From positions 372,001-436,000 of the forward strand of contig QXEO01001841.1 in the NCBI GenBank assembly GCA_007115705.1: DNA of 64,000 nt, in the 5' to 3' direction. Positions within the stretch are counted from its first letter, which is position 1. The number at the start of each line of letters is the position of its first letter. The DNA comes from Dactylis glomerata. Lineage: Eukaryota; Streptophyta; Magnoliopsida; Poales; Poaceae. Positions 1 through 9,903 of this stretch are shown here, in pieces. Position numbers and translations under genes: made by a program. The notes under the pieces are model-generated. The model was given only the letters and a program-made list of their open reading frames with translations, searched no databases and was not told where the DNA came from.

Positions 1-147
1 TGACATGAGATATGGAGTAAGAGCCATAAGTATCTGATTTGATATGAGAATAGAGATGATTAGATAATAGAGAAATAAAGAAAAATAGAGTAATAAAGAA
101 AATACAGAAATTTCAAAACAGAAAATACAAATTTTATTCCGAATGGA
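1..147. other. A-rich non-coding stretch, no gene
   Basis: A/T-rich sequence with many short runs of the type aataaagaaaa. No reading frame, RNA gene or repeat boundary is convincing. It may be the interior of the CACTA-like element whose right terminus follows, but its left end would lie outside the window. Confidence 0.4.
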
Positions 148-357
148 CCTTTAGTCCCGGTCCGTGTTACGAACCGGGACCAAAGGTCCTCCAGCCGCAG
201 CACATGCCCCGGGCCACGTGAAGGCCCATTGGTCCCGGTTCGTAAGCAACCGGGACTAAAGGCTGGAGCCTTTAGTCCCGCTTTGTTAGTCCCGGTTGCT
301 ACAACTGGGACTAATGGGCTTTACAAACCGGGATTGAAGGCCTTTTTTCCACCAGTG
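148..357. mobile_element. CACTA-like DNA transposon terminus (fragment)
   Basis: Contains several imperfect palindromes built on the motif ttagtcccggt and its complement: roughly 148-187, 229-263 and 268-320. Clustered subterminal repeats of this kind are typical of grass CACTA (En/Spm) ends. The stretch closes at about 357 with ccaccagtg; its complement, cactggtgg, is one base from a CACTA-type terminal inverted repeat. Only one end is present, so no TSD can be tested. It could instead be another class of element that uses the same palindrome. Confidence 0.5.
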
Positions 358-479
358 CGTCAAGTGGATCCGCTAGGGTTGCTGGAAATAATTGAAACTA
401 CCAAACTCCAGCGTCAGCTGCTTATTTTTACAGCCCAAATAAATGAAAGAAAAACCAAAGATTGTACCGGATTACAGAA

Positions 480-497
480 ACGAAAGAGAAATGGAGG
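480..497 (+). repeat. Left copy of an 18-bp direct repeat flanking the LINE
   Basis: The 18-mer acgaaagagaaatggagg occurs here and again at 2314-2331. It brackets the LINE-like sequence exactly as a LINE target-site duplication would. Confidence 0.6.
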
Positions 498-2313
498 AAT
501 GTGCTTGGGGTCACAGAACTCTCATTTTCCAAAAATTGCCCTAATGACTAAGTGGATTCGATGTTTGTTCGCGGACCAGAACAGAGACTTTCTCTAGATT
601 AAGTTGATCTTCGCAAAATATCCGGGAGCACACAACATTTTTTAAGTGTTCTCTAGTGGGGGTTTCCTATTCTAGCAAAGCATGTACAAAATCACAAAGT
701 ATTTCAAATTACGAGAAAAATATTCATTGGAAAATTGGGAAAAATCTGTTTTGGATAGATCGGTGGACGGGAGAGGCCCCAACATCAGATTGTCTAGACC
801 ATAGGGGCGGGCCTAGACTTTTGATTATGGGTATTCAATATTATAATAAAATTTTATTGTATAAAAAAAGCTTATAAAAATAGAGTATGAATGAATGATC
901 ACTTTATATATGCATGAGAAACCCTCGAAGATACTTGTGCTTGAGACATATGAGTCTACTAAAATAAAAGTATCAAATATGTAACTTTGTACAAATTTAA
1001 ACTAATGAAGTTAACATGAAAAATACAAGAGTATAAAAAACGCTATGAGCTTTCTATAACAAAATGCATGCAAAAAAATTATTTTTCAAAATAAGAAAAA
1101 TATGCAAATACGAGGGTTCAAGCCCTAAACCATGTAATATAACCATTTTTTACAAATCAGTTGAGCTACTTCTCCTTTATATCATTATATGATAGGTTAT
1201 TTTTATTATACGTCTAACAGGACATTAACATATATGTATATTGTCAAAATATTTGGGTATTCAGCTGAATACCCTTGAATTGAATTGGCCCCGCCCCTGC
1301 TAGACCATTTGATCTCTGCCCCAGATTCAACGGTTAAACATGCCCACAGGGGTGATGGCTGGCTTCTTAGGTTTAGAGGAGCGTTCGGGAAAGAGGAATT
1401 GCAGCAGTGGAAATAGTTATTGGATGAAACCGAGGACACATTAGCCCTCGTGAGGAACCTGACTTGGTCTCCTGGTCCCTTGATCCATCAGGATTTTTTG
1501 TGTGTATTCGATTTAGAGGAAGCTTTTTTAGGGGACTGGCCCTTGTTATGTCTGATTGGTTTGGAAGGCTAGGTTGCCTTTAAGATTAAAAATCTCCACT
1601 TGGCAGCTAGCCAAAGGAAGACTACCCTCTAATGACTAAATTCTTAAATGTCATGACCCTTTGAATGGAAGTTGTTCGCTTTGCAATCTCCCGAAAGAGG
1701 CTGCCCACATTTTAGTTTCTTGAGTTCTTGCCAAATTTTTGTGGAGTGGTATGTGGAAAATGTTGAAGGTTCAGTGGGACCCCTCTTATTTTAAACAACT
1801 TTTACCTATGTTGAGAAGCTTGTCGGTAATGCTAGAAAAATGGTTCGGGACCTCTTTGCCTCGCAGAGCTAGGCGCTCTAGGCGACTAGAAACAAATTTA
1901 CAACTAAGGCTGTTTTTCCTAAGCATCGCTGACTATATCTTCAAAACTCATATTCTCCTGTAGCACTGGCAGTCTCTCCTTCAAGGAAAGATCGTGAAAT
2001 GATGGACGTTGTGATCCTGCTTCTGGGCGTGGCTCTTTAGGAATACATACTCTCTTCCTGGTACTACTCAATCTCAAACATAGTTTATTATGGTTGTTCC
2101 ATCTGTTCTCTACCTTTGTGTTACTCTCAAACTATTGTGGCCTTGTGCCCTGGTGCTATAATTGTAAGTTGGTATTCCCAATAGTAGTCTTTAAAACATT
2201 GTGAACTTGTTAAGGCTTTATTATAGTTTAAAACTAGGCATCAATGCCTTTAATCTAATTTTGTTTGGAGTAATGGCGAGTTAGTTAATCCAATTCTCAT
2301 GAAATGACTATCA
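498..2313 (+). mobile_element. 5'-truncated LINE (non-LTR retrotransposon) remnant
   Basis: Broken plus-strand frames read as the C-terminal part of a plant LINE ORF2. The region before the zf-RVT domain lies near 540-600. The block HWKIGKNLFWIDRWTGEAP follows at about 720-780. A KIKNLHLA-like block lies near 1580-1610, and a cysteine-containing block (CSLCNL-like, then a frameshift, then AKFLWSG) lies near 1670-1750. A T/G-rich 3' untranslated part with taaaactaggcatcaatgcc follows at 2100-2260. No single frame survives, so the element is dead. A hAT element interrupts it at 802-1299. Matching 18-bp repeats flank 498-2313, which is the expected size for a LINE TSD, but no poly(A) run directly precedes the right copy, so the 3' boundary is less certain than the family call. 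Confidence 0.62.
802..1299. mobile_element. hAT-type MITE, 498 bp, TSD CTAGACCA
   Basis: The element starts taggggcgggcc and ends ggccccgcccctg, imperfect terminal inverted repeats of about 12 bp in the hAT style (YAGGGGCGG). Identical 8-bp duplications, ctagacca, lie at 794-801 and 1300-1307, the diagnostic TSD length for hAT. The inside is AT-rich and has no transposase frame, so it is non-autonomous. Removing it with one TSD copy rejoins the LINE reading frame around it. Confidence 0.82.
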
Positions 2314-2331
2314 ACGAAAGAGAAATGGAGG
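2314..2331 (+). repeat. Right copy of the 18-bp LINE-flanking repeat
   Basis: Identical to 480-497. Probably the right target-site duplication of the LINE remnant. Confidence 0.6.
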
Positions 2332-3639
2332 CAACATCTTCTTCCACTGCAGAGCACGCTTTGCCAGCAACATGCTTAAATGTCTACCGTGAAAGAAGTG
2401 AGATTATTTTGTACAAGTGGGGACAAACAAAGTTTATTTTTTGATAAAGGGAATATATTACTATCACAGAGATATAAAGGGAATATATTACTATCTTGCT
2501 TGGTAATTTTAGTTATTTCAAGCAATGGACTTGGCTTTCAATGGAATCCAGCAAAAAGTAAAATTGAACAACATAGATGTGGACTTTTCTTGCTAGCCTT
2601 TATCTTTTACCGTGATTTGCGGCGTGCGTGATGGCGTCGTCGGCCAAGTTACGTACTTATACAGTTATGCATCCCCTCTTGCTTTACCACTTGTGGAATC
2701 AAATCCTGGCGGTCGTGCTCGACATCTGTCCGTACTAGCAAGACCTGCGACCAGATCAAAGTCACCGACTAGGAAATCGTTAGGCTGCTTTGAGCTGATT
2801 GACTCCAAAAGTGGCATATCTCCATAGTAATCATGACCATGGAGGTGGCGTCTTGACCTGACGCATAAAATCCAGAGGGAAGTTCACTAGTCTTGCCAAC
2901 CGTTTGGCACTCTGCAACGCAAATTGCACGTCGTCTCCCTTGCAACACGTTCCCAAATCTGAAGAGGACGAAGACGAAACCAGTGAAGCTGAGCTGCTTG
3001 ACGGTGTGAGGACGGAGCAGTCGCCGAATTTCCGGCGACCGTGAAAGGATACTGGATAGACTCGTGCATGCATGCATGGATTAATACTCCAGGTAGAGTG
3101 CCCCGTCACACACGGTTGGTCTCTTAAGCATTACTATCACAGAGTGAGACACTGCAGAACAGAGTGAGACACTCCCCCCTGACACACGTTGGTCTCTGTC
3201 CGATATCACGTAGACGGGGCTGTATTCTTCTGCTGCTTTGACCACGCCCAGAAAAAATTCTGCTCAGCGGCCCGATACAAATGGATCGGCGGTGTCTGCG
3301 GTGATCTGTCCCTAGAATCCTAGATGCAAGTTTGGTCGAGCTTTGGGTCCGGCAGCCACCCCTAGTAGTGCAGTAGTGCTCAAGCAATCCATTCACGGGA
3401 TCTTAGAGGTTGTGGTTTTACTTAATTAAGGCCATGTGACCCATGTGATAAGAGAACATTTTGTAAATAAAATGCTCGGGCATAAGAGAGGTCACAGGCC
3501 AAACCTAGATCGTTTGGGAAATAGCCATAAAATGATAACAGACAAACGAACACACATGATTCAGCCAATACGGTTGGCGGTGTGATAACCGCATTACGAC
3601 ATGCTGAGCTCTACGGGTCTTGTGTTGTGGATTTTTAGG
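2332..3639. other. Unique-looking intergenic sequence, no supported gene
   Basis: Frames of 60-100 codons occur on both strands around 2600-3400, but none has a recognisable domain. They overlap one another and none has a convincing start context. A short local duplication (cagagtgagacact, twice) lies at about 3138-3173. No transposon terminus was recognised. Confidence 0.5.
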
Positions 3640-3781
3640 TGGCTAATCTTTGTAGCCACGTTGAGTGATCCTTGAGCTGTAATAATTACTTCTGAAACTT
3701 GGTGAATAAGTTAATAAATACCGCCCATATGCATCGATTTGATGCAGAGGCTGGGGACTGCCCCTTTTCGAAAAAAAAAAA
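3640..3781 (+). mobile_element. LINE 3' end with poly(A) tail
   Basis: The sequence gatgcagaggctggggactgcc, followed by ccccttttcg and an A11 run at 3771-3781, matches the characteristic 3' untranslated end of grass LINEs. Only the 3' end is recognisable. I did not find a convincing TSD, so the 5' limit is approximate. Confidence 0.55.
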
Positions 3782-5629
3782 TTAAAGTCCAACTGTTGGG
3801 CTGTGAAACAAGCACTTTCTGGGATCACATTGCATTTGATAGTTTTCTTCTTTTGGATTCGAACGGTAGATCCAGATCCTCATCAAAGCCATTTTGAACG
3901 CAACGCTGGGAATTGGGATGGGCGGCGCCTCACCATATAACTGTTTCCATGAATGAATGATTAGGAAATTATGAAAATGTAAAATGTCATGAGAATATTT
4001 TATTTGGGATATCCTATTTCATTCAGAACATATGAATATTTTCATGGATGGCAAAAGCAAATCTTCACAGAATAGATATTCCTATAATTTCTATCAAGTA
4101 TTTTTTTTGTCAGACAAGATTTCCATATTACATTTTCTTTATACAAATATATTTTGGCTGTACGCATATGCTCGGTTAACTACTGAACTCCACATATGGC
4201 TGTACTCAAGGCCTAGACACACCTAAAAATGCGTCCATTCATTCAGAGAATGTCGCTACGTGACACGTGTCCTCTGCTCCAGAAATCAAGATTGCTTGAT
4301 GCAACCATGTTTCAGTACTGCAAGAGATCAGCTAAATCCAAAGATTGTCGCACCAAGAGCCATAAAAAGACTCTCAACTTGGGTGATACCTTCACTTTCT
4401 ACATCAAGTTCCAACAATGTTGTTCCTTTTCCATGGAGATTTTTCACGGTAATGCCAATAGCCCTCTTAGTAACTCATAGGTCACATGAACCAAGATGCA
4501 AATCCAACAATTCTGAATTTTAATGAGCTCTAACTAGCAAAACTGCAAAGCTTGAGATCTTTATTTGAAACCTTTGTTGATGAGTAATATTAGTGAAGCT
4601 GATACGACTAAACACAAATGGATGGCTCAAGAAATATTGCTATTGCAACTAGTTAAGATAATTCGATATATTTTGTCACCATGTTATCTGGCTTGGGTAC
4701 TATGGACGGTTTTTTTTGTTTTGCATCCTTCAACATGCCATCACCAACTAGTGTCTCAAATATTCTACGCCAACCAACAATTTTGTACTACGATGAAATT
4801 TTTTGGTACTACATGAATACTTTATTCTCATGTTGTAACCCATGTCCTATAGCACAAATCATGATGAAAATCCAACAATCCTTGAGTTGAATCATAGAAA
4901 GCTGACCTAAAAGGGAAATAGAGAAAAGGAAAATAGAAAGGAAAAGGAGGGAAAGAAACATACCCAAGATAAACTTCAAGAAGAACAGAAACAAAAAAGG
5001 AGAGAAATATCCAAAAGAAAAAATGAGAATAAAGAAGAAATTGTACTTGTGCATGGCAAACTTAAATCTGATTTATGGTGACGTGGCAAGTCGCTCGGGG
5101 AGGCGTGAGCGCACGATGCAAATACTATATGCCAACCCGGTCAGTGCTTACTAGGCGCTGCATGCTTATTTTCTTTTTCTTCTTTATTTTTTATATGTTT
5201 TGTGTTTTCTCTTTCTCTTTTTTCTTTTTCTGTTTTCTTTTACTTTACTTTTATAATGTTTTTTAAAATTTTATAGATTAAAAAATGTTTAGATTTGAAA
5301 ATATCATATTTTGAAAATATTCAAAATCGAAAAATGTTTAGATAAAAATATAAAGAGTTTTGAAAATCATATTTGCAAATTTTTCAAATTTGAAATATAT
5401 TTGGATTAAAAAATGTTTAGATTTGAAAACGTTCAGATATCTAAAAGTATTCATATTTGATAAAAGTTTTGATTTTCAAACATTTAGATTCAAAAAATTA
5501 AATTTTTAAAAATGCTCAAATTTCAAAAAAAGTGGAAATTTTCTAAGAAAGTAGAAAACACGTGTAGAAACCCAAAAAAAAAATGATAGGAAAGACAAGG
5601 CGGGTATGTTGGTGTACCCAAAAAAGCTA
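3782..5629. other. AT-rich intergenic sequence with a low-complexity tail
   Basis: No gene was recognised. From about 5160 the sequence becomes T-rich, and at 5270-5560 it consists of recurring aaaatgtttagattt / gaaaatattca words, a pattern common inside degraded grass DNA transposons. A short GC-rich block at 5080-5165 precedes the T-rich part. Confidence 0.45.
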
Positions 5630-5660
5630 CTCCCTCCGATTAAAAAATAGTGAGATAATT
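5630..5660 (+). mobile_element. Stowaway (Tc1/mariner MITE) terminus
   Basis: The sequence ctccctccgattaaaaaa immediately after a TA dinucleotide (5628-5629) is the conserved Stowaway terminal inverted repeat next to its TA target. The partner terminus was not found within a few hundred bases, so this is a truncated copy. Confidence 0.55.
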
Positions 5661-7311
5661 TAGTATAACTAAGCACAAAGTTTTAAGGGTGTAAAGGAGG
5701 GTGTGCGGTGCTGCCCAAACATGCCGCTTTAAGCAAGATATAGGATCAGCGTATGAGCCCGAATGTGTAGACTCGCTCGGCTTATTAGGCTATCATGTGG
5801 CGCAGCTCTCTTAAGCGAAATAGTGACGCACGAGCGGGATGTCTATATGCCGCTACAAGCGGCCCCGTGCGGGCACGGCACACGCAGCACCCCTGGGTGC
5901 CATGTGGGCCACGACCTATTAGGGTCTTGCTCCTTTTTTGTTTTCTCTACTCCATATTTTCTATCCCATTTCTTTACTATTTGTTTTTTGTTTCATTTTG
6001 CATTTTTTAATATGAATATTTTTCAAAACATGAACATTTTTAAAATATATAATTTTATTTTTAGTTTAAGTTTTTGCTAAATCCTTACATTTTTATAATT
6101 TATTTTAGAAAATACTTTTTTAAACTTTAACAATTTTTTAATACAATTTTTTTTTCAAAATATGCACATTTTTATATCTATTTTTTTAATCTGAGTGTTT
6201 TTGTAAAGTTGAACAAATAGTCACATCTGAACATTTTTTAAGCTTAAACAGTGTTTAAATAAGGACATTATAATCTAAACATTTTCAAAATTGAAATACT
6301 TCTTAAATCTAAAAAATTCAAATATAAACATTTTCAAAAAAACAGAAAAAAAAATATAAAAATTATTACAAGAAAAGAAAATAATAACTAAATGAGAAAA
6401 AAGAAAACATAAACCATGAAAGGGAAAAAGGTAAAGGTAAAGGAAAAATGAAAACAGAGAAATAAGCAAAATAGATTGAAAAAGGCGAGCTAACTGGGCT
6501 GCGGGCCTGCGGCCTATTTAGCGGGCTGTACAGTACAGTGCCCTTGTGCGGCGCTGCAGATAGGGCCACGCTGAGCGGAGAATAGGTTTTCCGGTGCAAA
6601 ACGCTCAGGAGTTACCGAGTTGTTCCCGTGGTCCATGTTCAGGCCGGGCGCTCGGCCTGTCTATGCCAACGCGGAGGGATGTTCACATTAGTTCTCGATG
6701 ATGATCTCAATAACAAATCCCGGTGAATCAATCATCACGGCATACATTCATGCGTTCACCGTTGCAAATGCAAAGCTAGTTGAAAAGCCATTTGCCTATC
6801 TCGAGCGTCACTGGAACTCGACTTTGATGCAATCCTTAGTCATCCCCATCCGGTAGCAGCCATCCGACTGCAGGTGCTGAACCTTCCAATCGGCTTTCCG
6901 GTTTCATCGTTTGGATAACCTCCAAGGAGTCTGAGTTGAGAAAACTCTATTAGATCGATCACATAGACAAAGCGAGAAGAAAATGGAGGTGCGCTATCGT
7001 CTAAAAAAATGGAGGTGCGCTCGAAAGAAGGCGTACGCTGCAGAATCACACTATATGAAGATGACGGCTCGGCAACGAAGAGGAAGATGGTGCTCAAACG
7101 TACCTCAAGTGATGCACCTAGAGCATTCCCAGGAGATCGCATACGTGTCGCACAAAGCATGGGCGCTAGCTCTCTAATTAGCTTAACTTTCCCCAGGCCA
7201 GACCGCCAGAAACATGTTGTCACGCCAACCAATTGTCAAATTGACAGCCACCCAACTCGCAATATCGCAACCCCCTTGATGTAGGACCAAACGTACTCTC
7301 AAACGGCAATT
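5661..7311. other. Intergenic DNA with a second AT-rich low-complexity block
   Basis: GC-rich flanks (5700-5930 and 6485-6680) enclose an AT-rich interior of aacattttt and aaaagaaaa words. The outer parts look loosely complementary (gtcttgctcctttttt at about 5924, and an opposing aaaaaggcgagct at about 6480), suggesting a foldback or MULE-like element, but I could not define termini or a TSD. The 6840-7280 part has short frames of unknown meaning, including a duplicated aatggaggtgcgct. Confidence 0.4.
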
Positions 7312-7317
7312 TATAAA
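7312..7317 (+). promoter_or_regulatory. Putative TATA box of the RING-H2 gene
   Basis: TATAAA lies 59 bp upstream of the ATG, leaving room for a short 5' leader. A ccaat motif lies near 7228. Confidence 0.55.
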
Positions 7318-7375
7318 CGTGTTTGTCGCCAAGTTAGTACGCACAGCATAGCTCAACCGTTGCTGGTTTACCACC

Positions 7376-7909
7376 ATGGCCCATCCCTACAGCGATCACC
7401 GCTACGACCTCCCGCTCCGACGAGCTCTCTTGGCCCTCCACCACCTCCTCGATTTCGTCCGCTTCGTCGTAGCCGTCGTCCTTGACCGCCTCGGCATCGC
7501 CTCCTTGGAAGGCGAGATGCTGCCGGCGGAGCCTTGGATCGAGCCCGTCGACGCTGCGGCGATGGAGCGCCTCATGGAGGCGGCGTTCTGGGAGCGCAGC
7601 TCGTCACTCATGAGCAAGCGGTCGTCGTCGGCGGTGCCGGGGTACTGGCGACAGCGGGTTGCGTCGGCGGAAGAGAGCGAAGCAGACGACGGCGATGTGG
7701 CGATCTGCGCGATTTGCATGTCGAGGCTGGAGGACGTGGGAGGGCGCCTGCAGGTCGCGGAGCTCTGCAACTGCTCGCACGCGTTCCACGCCGCGTGCAT
7801 CCAGTCTTGGATCGCCGGCGGGCAGGCCGGCACCTGCCCGCTGTGCCGCACGCCGACGCTACCAACGGCATGGAGTGGTTGGCCTCAAGCAGTGCCACGC
7901 ATGTCTTGA
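7376..7909 (+). CDS. RING-H2 finger protein (probable E3 ubiquitin ligase), intronless
   Basis: Encodes 177 residues. The C-terminal RING-H2 domain shows all eight metal ligands: C111, C114, C133, H135, H138, C141, C154 and C157 (CX2C-X18-CXHX2HX2C-X12-CX2C), with a Trp at 145 after the sixth ligand. RING-H2 proteins of this type recruit an E2 enzyme and transfer ubiquitin to a substrate. The order (hydrophobic N-terminal helix at residues 17-39, acidic linker at 99-107, RING near the C-terminus ending in CPLCRTP) fits the small BRH1/RHA2-like class of plant RING proteins. The substrate cannot be inferred. The start is set by an accaccATGG context and a TATA box 59 bp upstream. GC-rich codon use contrasts with the AT-rich surroundings and is normal for a grass gene. 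No stop or frameshift is seen, so it is probably functional. Confidence 0.85.
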   Translation: MAHPYSDHRYDLPLRRALLALHHLLDFVRFVVAVVLDRLGIASLEGEMLPAEPWIEPVDAAAMERLMEAAFWERSSSLMSKRSSSAVPGYWRQRVASAEESEADDGDVAICAICMSRLEDVGGRLQVAELCNCSHAFHAACIQSWIAGGQAGTCPLCRTPTLPTAWSGWPQAVPRMS

Positions 7910-8165
7910 TCGAAACGTTTGTTGTTGTAATGTTGTGTTAGAGTTAGCTCGTCTGCTCATGTTGTTAAACAATATTAGGAATGCTTGCCGCAGCGGCACG
8001 CCCTGTCCTAAGCAGTTATATTATTGGTTAAAATATTATAAAATTACTATAATGTATTTTAAAAGTGTTCAGGTGGAAGACTATTGAAGTAATGTAAAAA
8101 GATATTGTAGCGGCATGCATGATTCGTAATTGTTCTATTGCCGTACCTATAACTGATCATGATGC

Positions 8166-8171
8166 AATAAA
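8166..8171 (+). terminator. Candidate polyadenylation signal of the RING gene
   Basis: AATAAA, about 257 bp after the stop codon, is the first canonical signal downstream. Plant signals are loose, so earlier sites are possible. Confidence 0.35.
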
Positions 8172-8349
8172 AAAGAGGGTAGTGTGAACAAAAATTATTT
8201 GGTGATTGAGAGGCGATGGAAAAGCAGAAATTGTTGAAACATTATTGTCAAAATTTTATTTTGGGAATCGATCAGTAGAAAAAGATAGTGATGTTTTGTC
8301 AAATAAAAGAGGCAACAAATAGTGTAGTATTTTTTTTTAAATTACCATA

Positions 8350-8381
8350 TGAGAAGAAAGAACTCACCGGTAAAGAGTCGC
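8350..8381 (+). repeat. Left piece of tandem repeat copy 1 (split by R0)
   Basis: The sequence agaagaaagaactcaccggtaaag is repeated as agaagaaagcactcaccgg at about 18058. After removal of R0 (8382-17413) and one TSD copy, this joins 17419 onward to form copy 1 of a repeat of about 668 bp. Confidence 0.7.
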
Positions 8382-8716
8382 TGACGAGGGTTAACTCGGC
8401 AAATGTCCTAAATAAAGGACTTAGGATCGGGGAGATAGGGCGTCGGATGAACTCGAAGGTAAAGTTAGTCGAAAATAGGTGTGTGCTGAAAGTAAACTTG
8501 GGTGTTTAACCTGGCTTGCTTTCAATCTGGCCTACACCGTCCCCTCCTGGCCCCTTTATATAGGTGGCCAGGTCTCGAGGATCGGGTAGGGTCCGATACA
8601 GATTACAATATCGATATACAGTAAGAACTCGTATTCGACTATCATTACAATTGGGCCTAGCTTAACGGGCCTCAGGGGTACTCAACTAACGGGCTCTATT
8701 AGCTATACCCTTGTCA
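8382..8716 (-). repeat. R0 3' LTR (335 bp)
   Basis: On the minus strand it runs TGACAAGGG...CTCGTCA and contains a TATATAAAGG promoter motif. It pairs with 17079-17413. Confidence 0.92.
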
Positions 8717-9783
8717 GTAGCCCCTGAGATTCTATCAGAATTGTAGATTCGGGTTGAATCTCTAATCTTCAAATCTTCGACTTGATGTATTCTTCGACTT
8801 CTTCATATCTTCAAATCTTCGATTCGGTCTTTCGACTTATGTTCATGATAATTTGCTCGCAAGGGGTTTTGATGAACAAGCCTGACAACTCTGACGGATC
8901 AAGAGGTCAGTTAACTGCCGGAACAGATACTTGTCACCTACTTCAAATTCAATCCCCTTGGACTTGAATTCGGGATACCGGTCAAACCCACTCTTCTGCC
9001 GCATTTAGGACTTACAAAGAATGAATCCCAGTGATTCTCAGGGTACCCAGTGCGTCCACCAGGATTTTCTTCGCGTCGTAGACACGGATACATACCAGCA
9101 GAGCGCATCCATGTGCGTATACCAGGCCACACAGGACGGATCCCGGGGTCTTACCTTCGTGACAAGTCATGGCATTTGAGTTGCGTTGCGATAACGTAAC
9201 TCGAGAATCTCACGTCACAGTCAAATTTTGACTGAAAATATTCGGGTTTCTACAACCATAAAACTCGCTCCCGATGGGAGTAACACTCCTGCACTTTTCC
9301 AACTTTAATGCTTTTACCAAGAAATATCGTCGGGTGCGCGCTCAGCGCTCCCGATGGGAGTAGCCCCCGAGGCTATAGTCGAAAAAGACTTTTTCGAGTA
9401 TAGGCTCAAAATATAGTGTAGTCCATCATACTTCAACTCGAGATACTTCACCTTCGAGATACTTCAACTTCGAGATACTTTAAGAACATCTTGTCGTCGA
9501 ATACGCGTCCACCACTCCAGTAAAGAGTTCCATTCGATATCTTTGAGGGTAGTAGCCCCCAAGGCCATAATCAAAAATCCTTCACATATAATTTTGCATT
9601 TGTCGGCGCCATCCTTCTTCTTTCTTATATCATCTTCTTTATGACGTCAACTAACACGTCACTCTGTATGAGTGCGAACCGTTTTATGGGCATCACTGTA
9701 ATTTTCTCGATTTTTGACCGTTAGTGGGCTGCCGTTTTCGCTCCGTGCGCCACGTCTCAGCCCACGATCCTTCTCCCAGAAGG
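8717..9783 (-). other. R0 3' untranslated region with a family-conserved block
   Basis: No gene is required here. The block around 8938-9160 is nearly the same in R2 (24428-24680) and R4 (46647-46870). It holds an open minus-strand frame of 64 codons and includes the recurrent phrase cccgatgggagtagcccccgag further right. It is conserved between copies but has no recognised domain, so it may be untranslated RNA, a relic, or a shared cis signal. Confidence 0.6.
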
Positions 9784-9790
9784 TATATAG
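9784..9790 (+). promoter_or_regulatory. Putative TATA box of the antisense gene in R0
   Basis: TATATAG lies 120 bp upstream of the ATG at 9904, on the strand opposite to the retroelement's own transcription. R2 and R4 have a TATAAAT upstream of their antisense ORFs in the equivalent part of the element. Confidence 0.5.
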
Positions 9791-9903
9791 GGGGCGTAGT
9801 GGGGGATTTTACTGTTTACCAGCTCGTTCCCTCCGCCGCCTCCATTGCTGACCTCCTCTGCCTCCTCCTCTCGTGCATAGCCCCCAAGCGCACTGCGTAT
9901 TAG

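Noticed and set aside
229..597. 122-codon plus-strand frame near the left edge
   Set aside because: It runs from the CACTA-like terminus across a junction into the LINE remnant; no single protein explains it.
2769..3109. Overlapping minus-strand frames of 60-102 codons
   Set aside because: Two frames overlap with no domain, no homologue I recognise and no promoter; left as intergenic.
6840..7232. 130-codon minus-strand frame upstream of the RING gene
   Set aside because: No recognisable domain; the same stretch is also open on the plus strand, so neither is convincing.
7402..7851. 149-codon minus-strand frame across the RING gene
   Set aside because: Shadow of a GC-rich coding sequence; the plus strand has the full RING-H2 domain, TATA box and start context.
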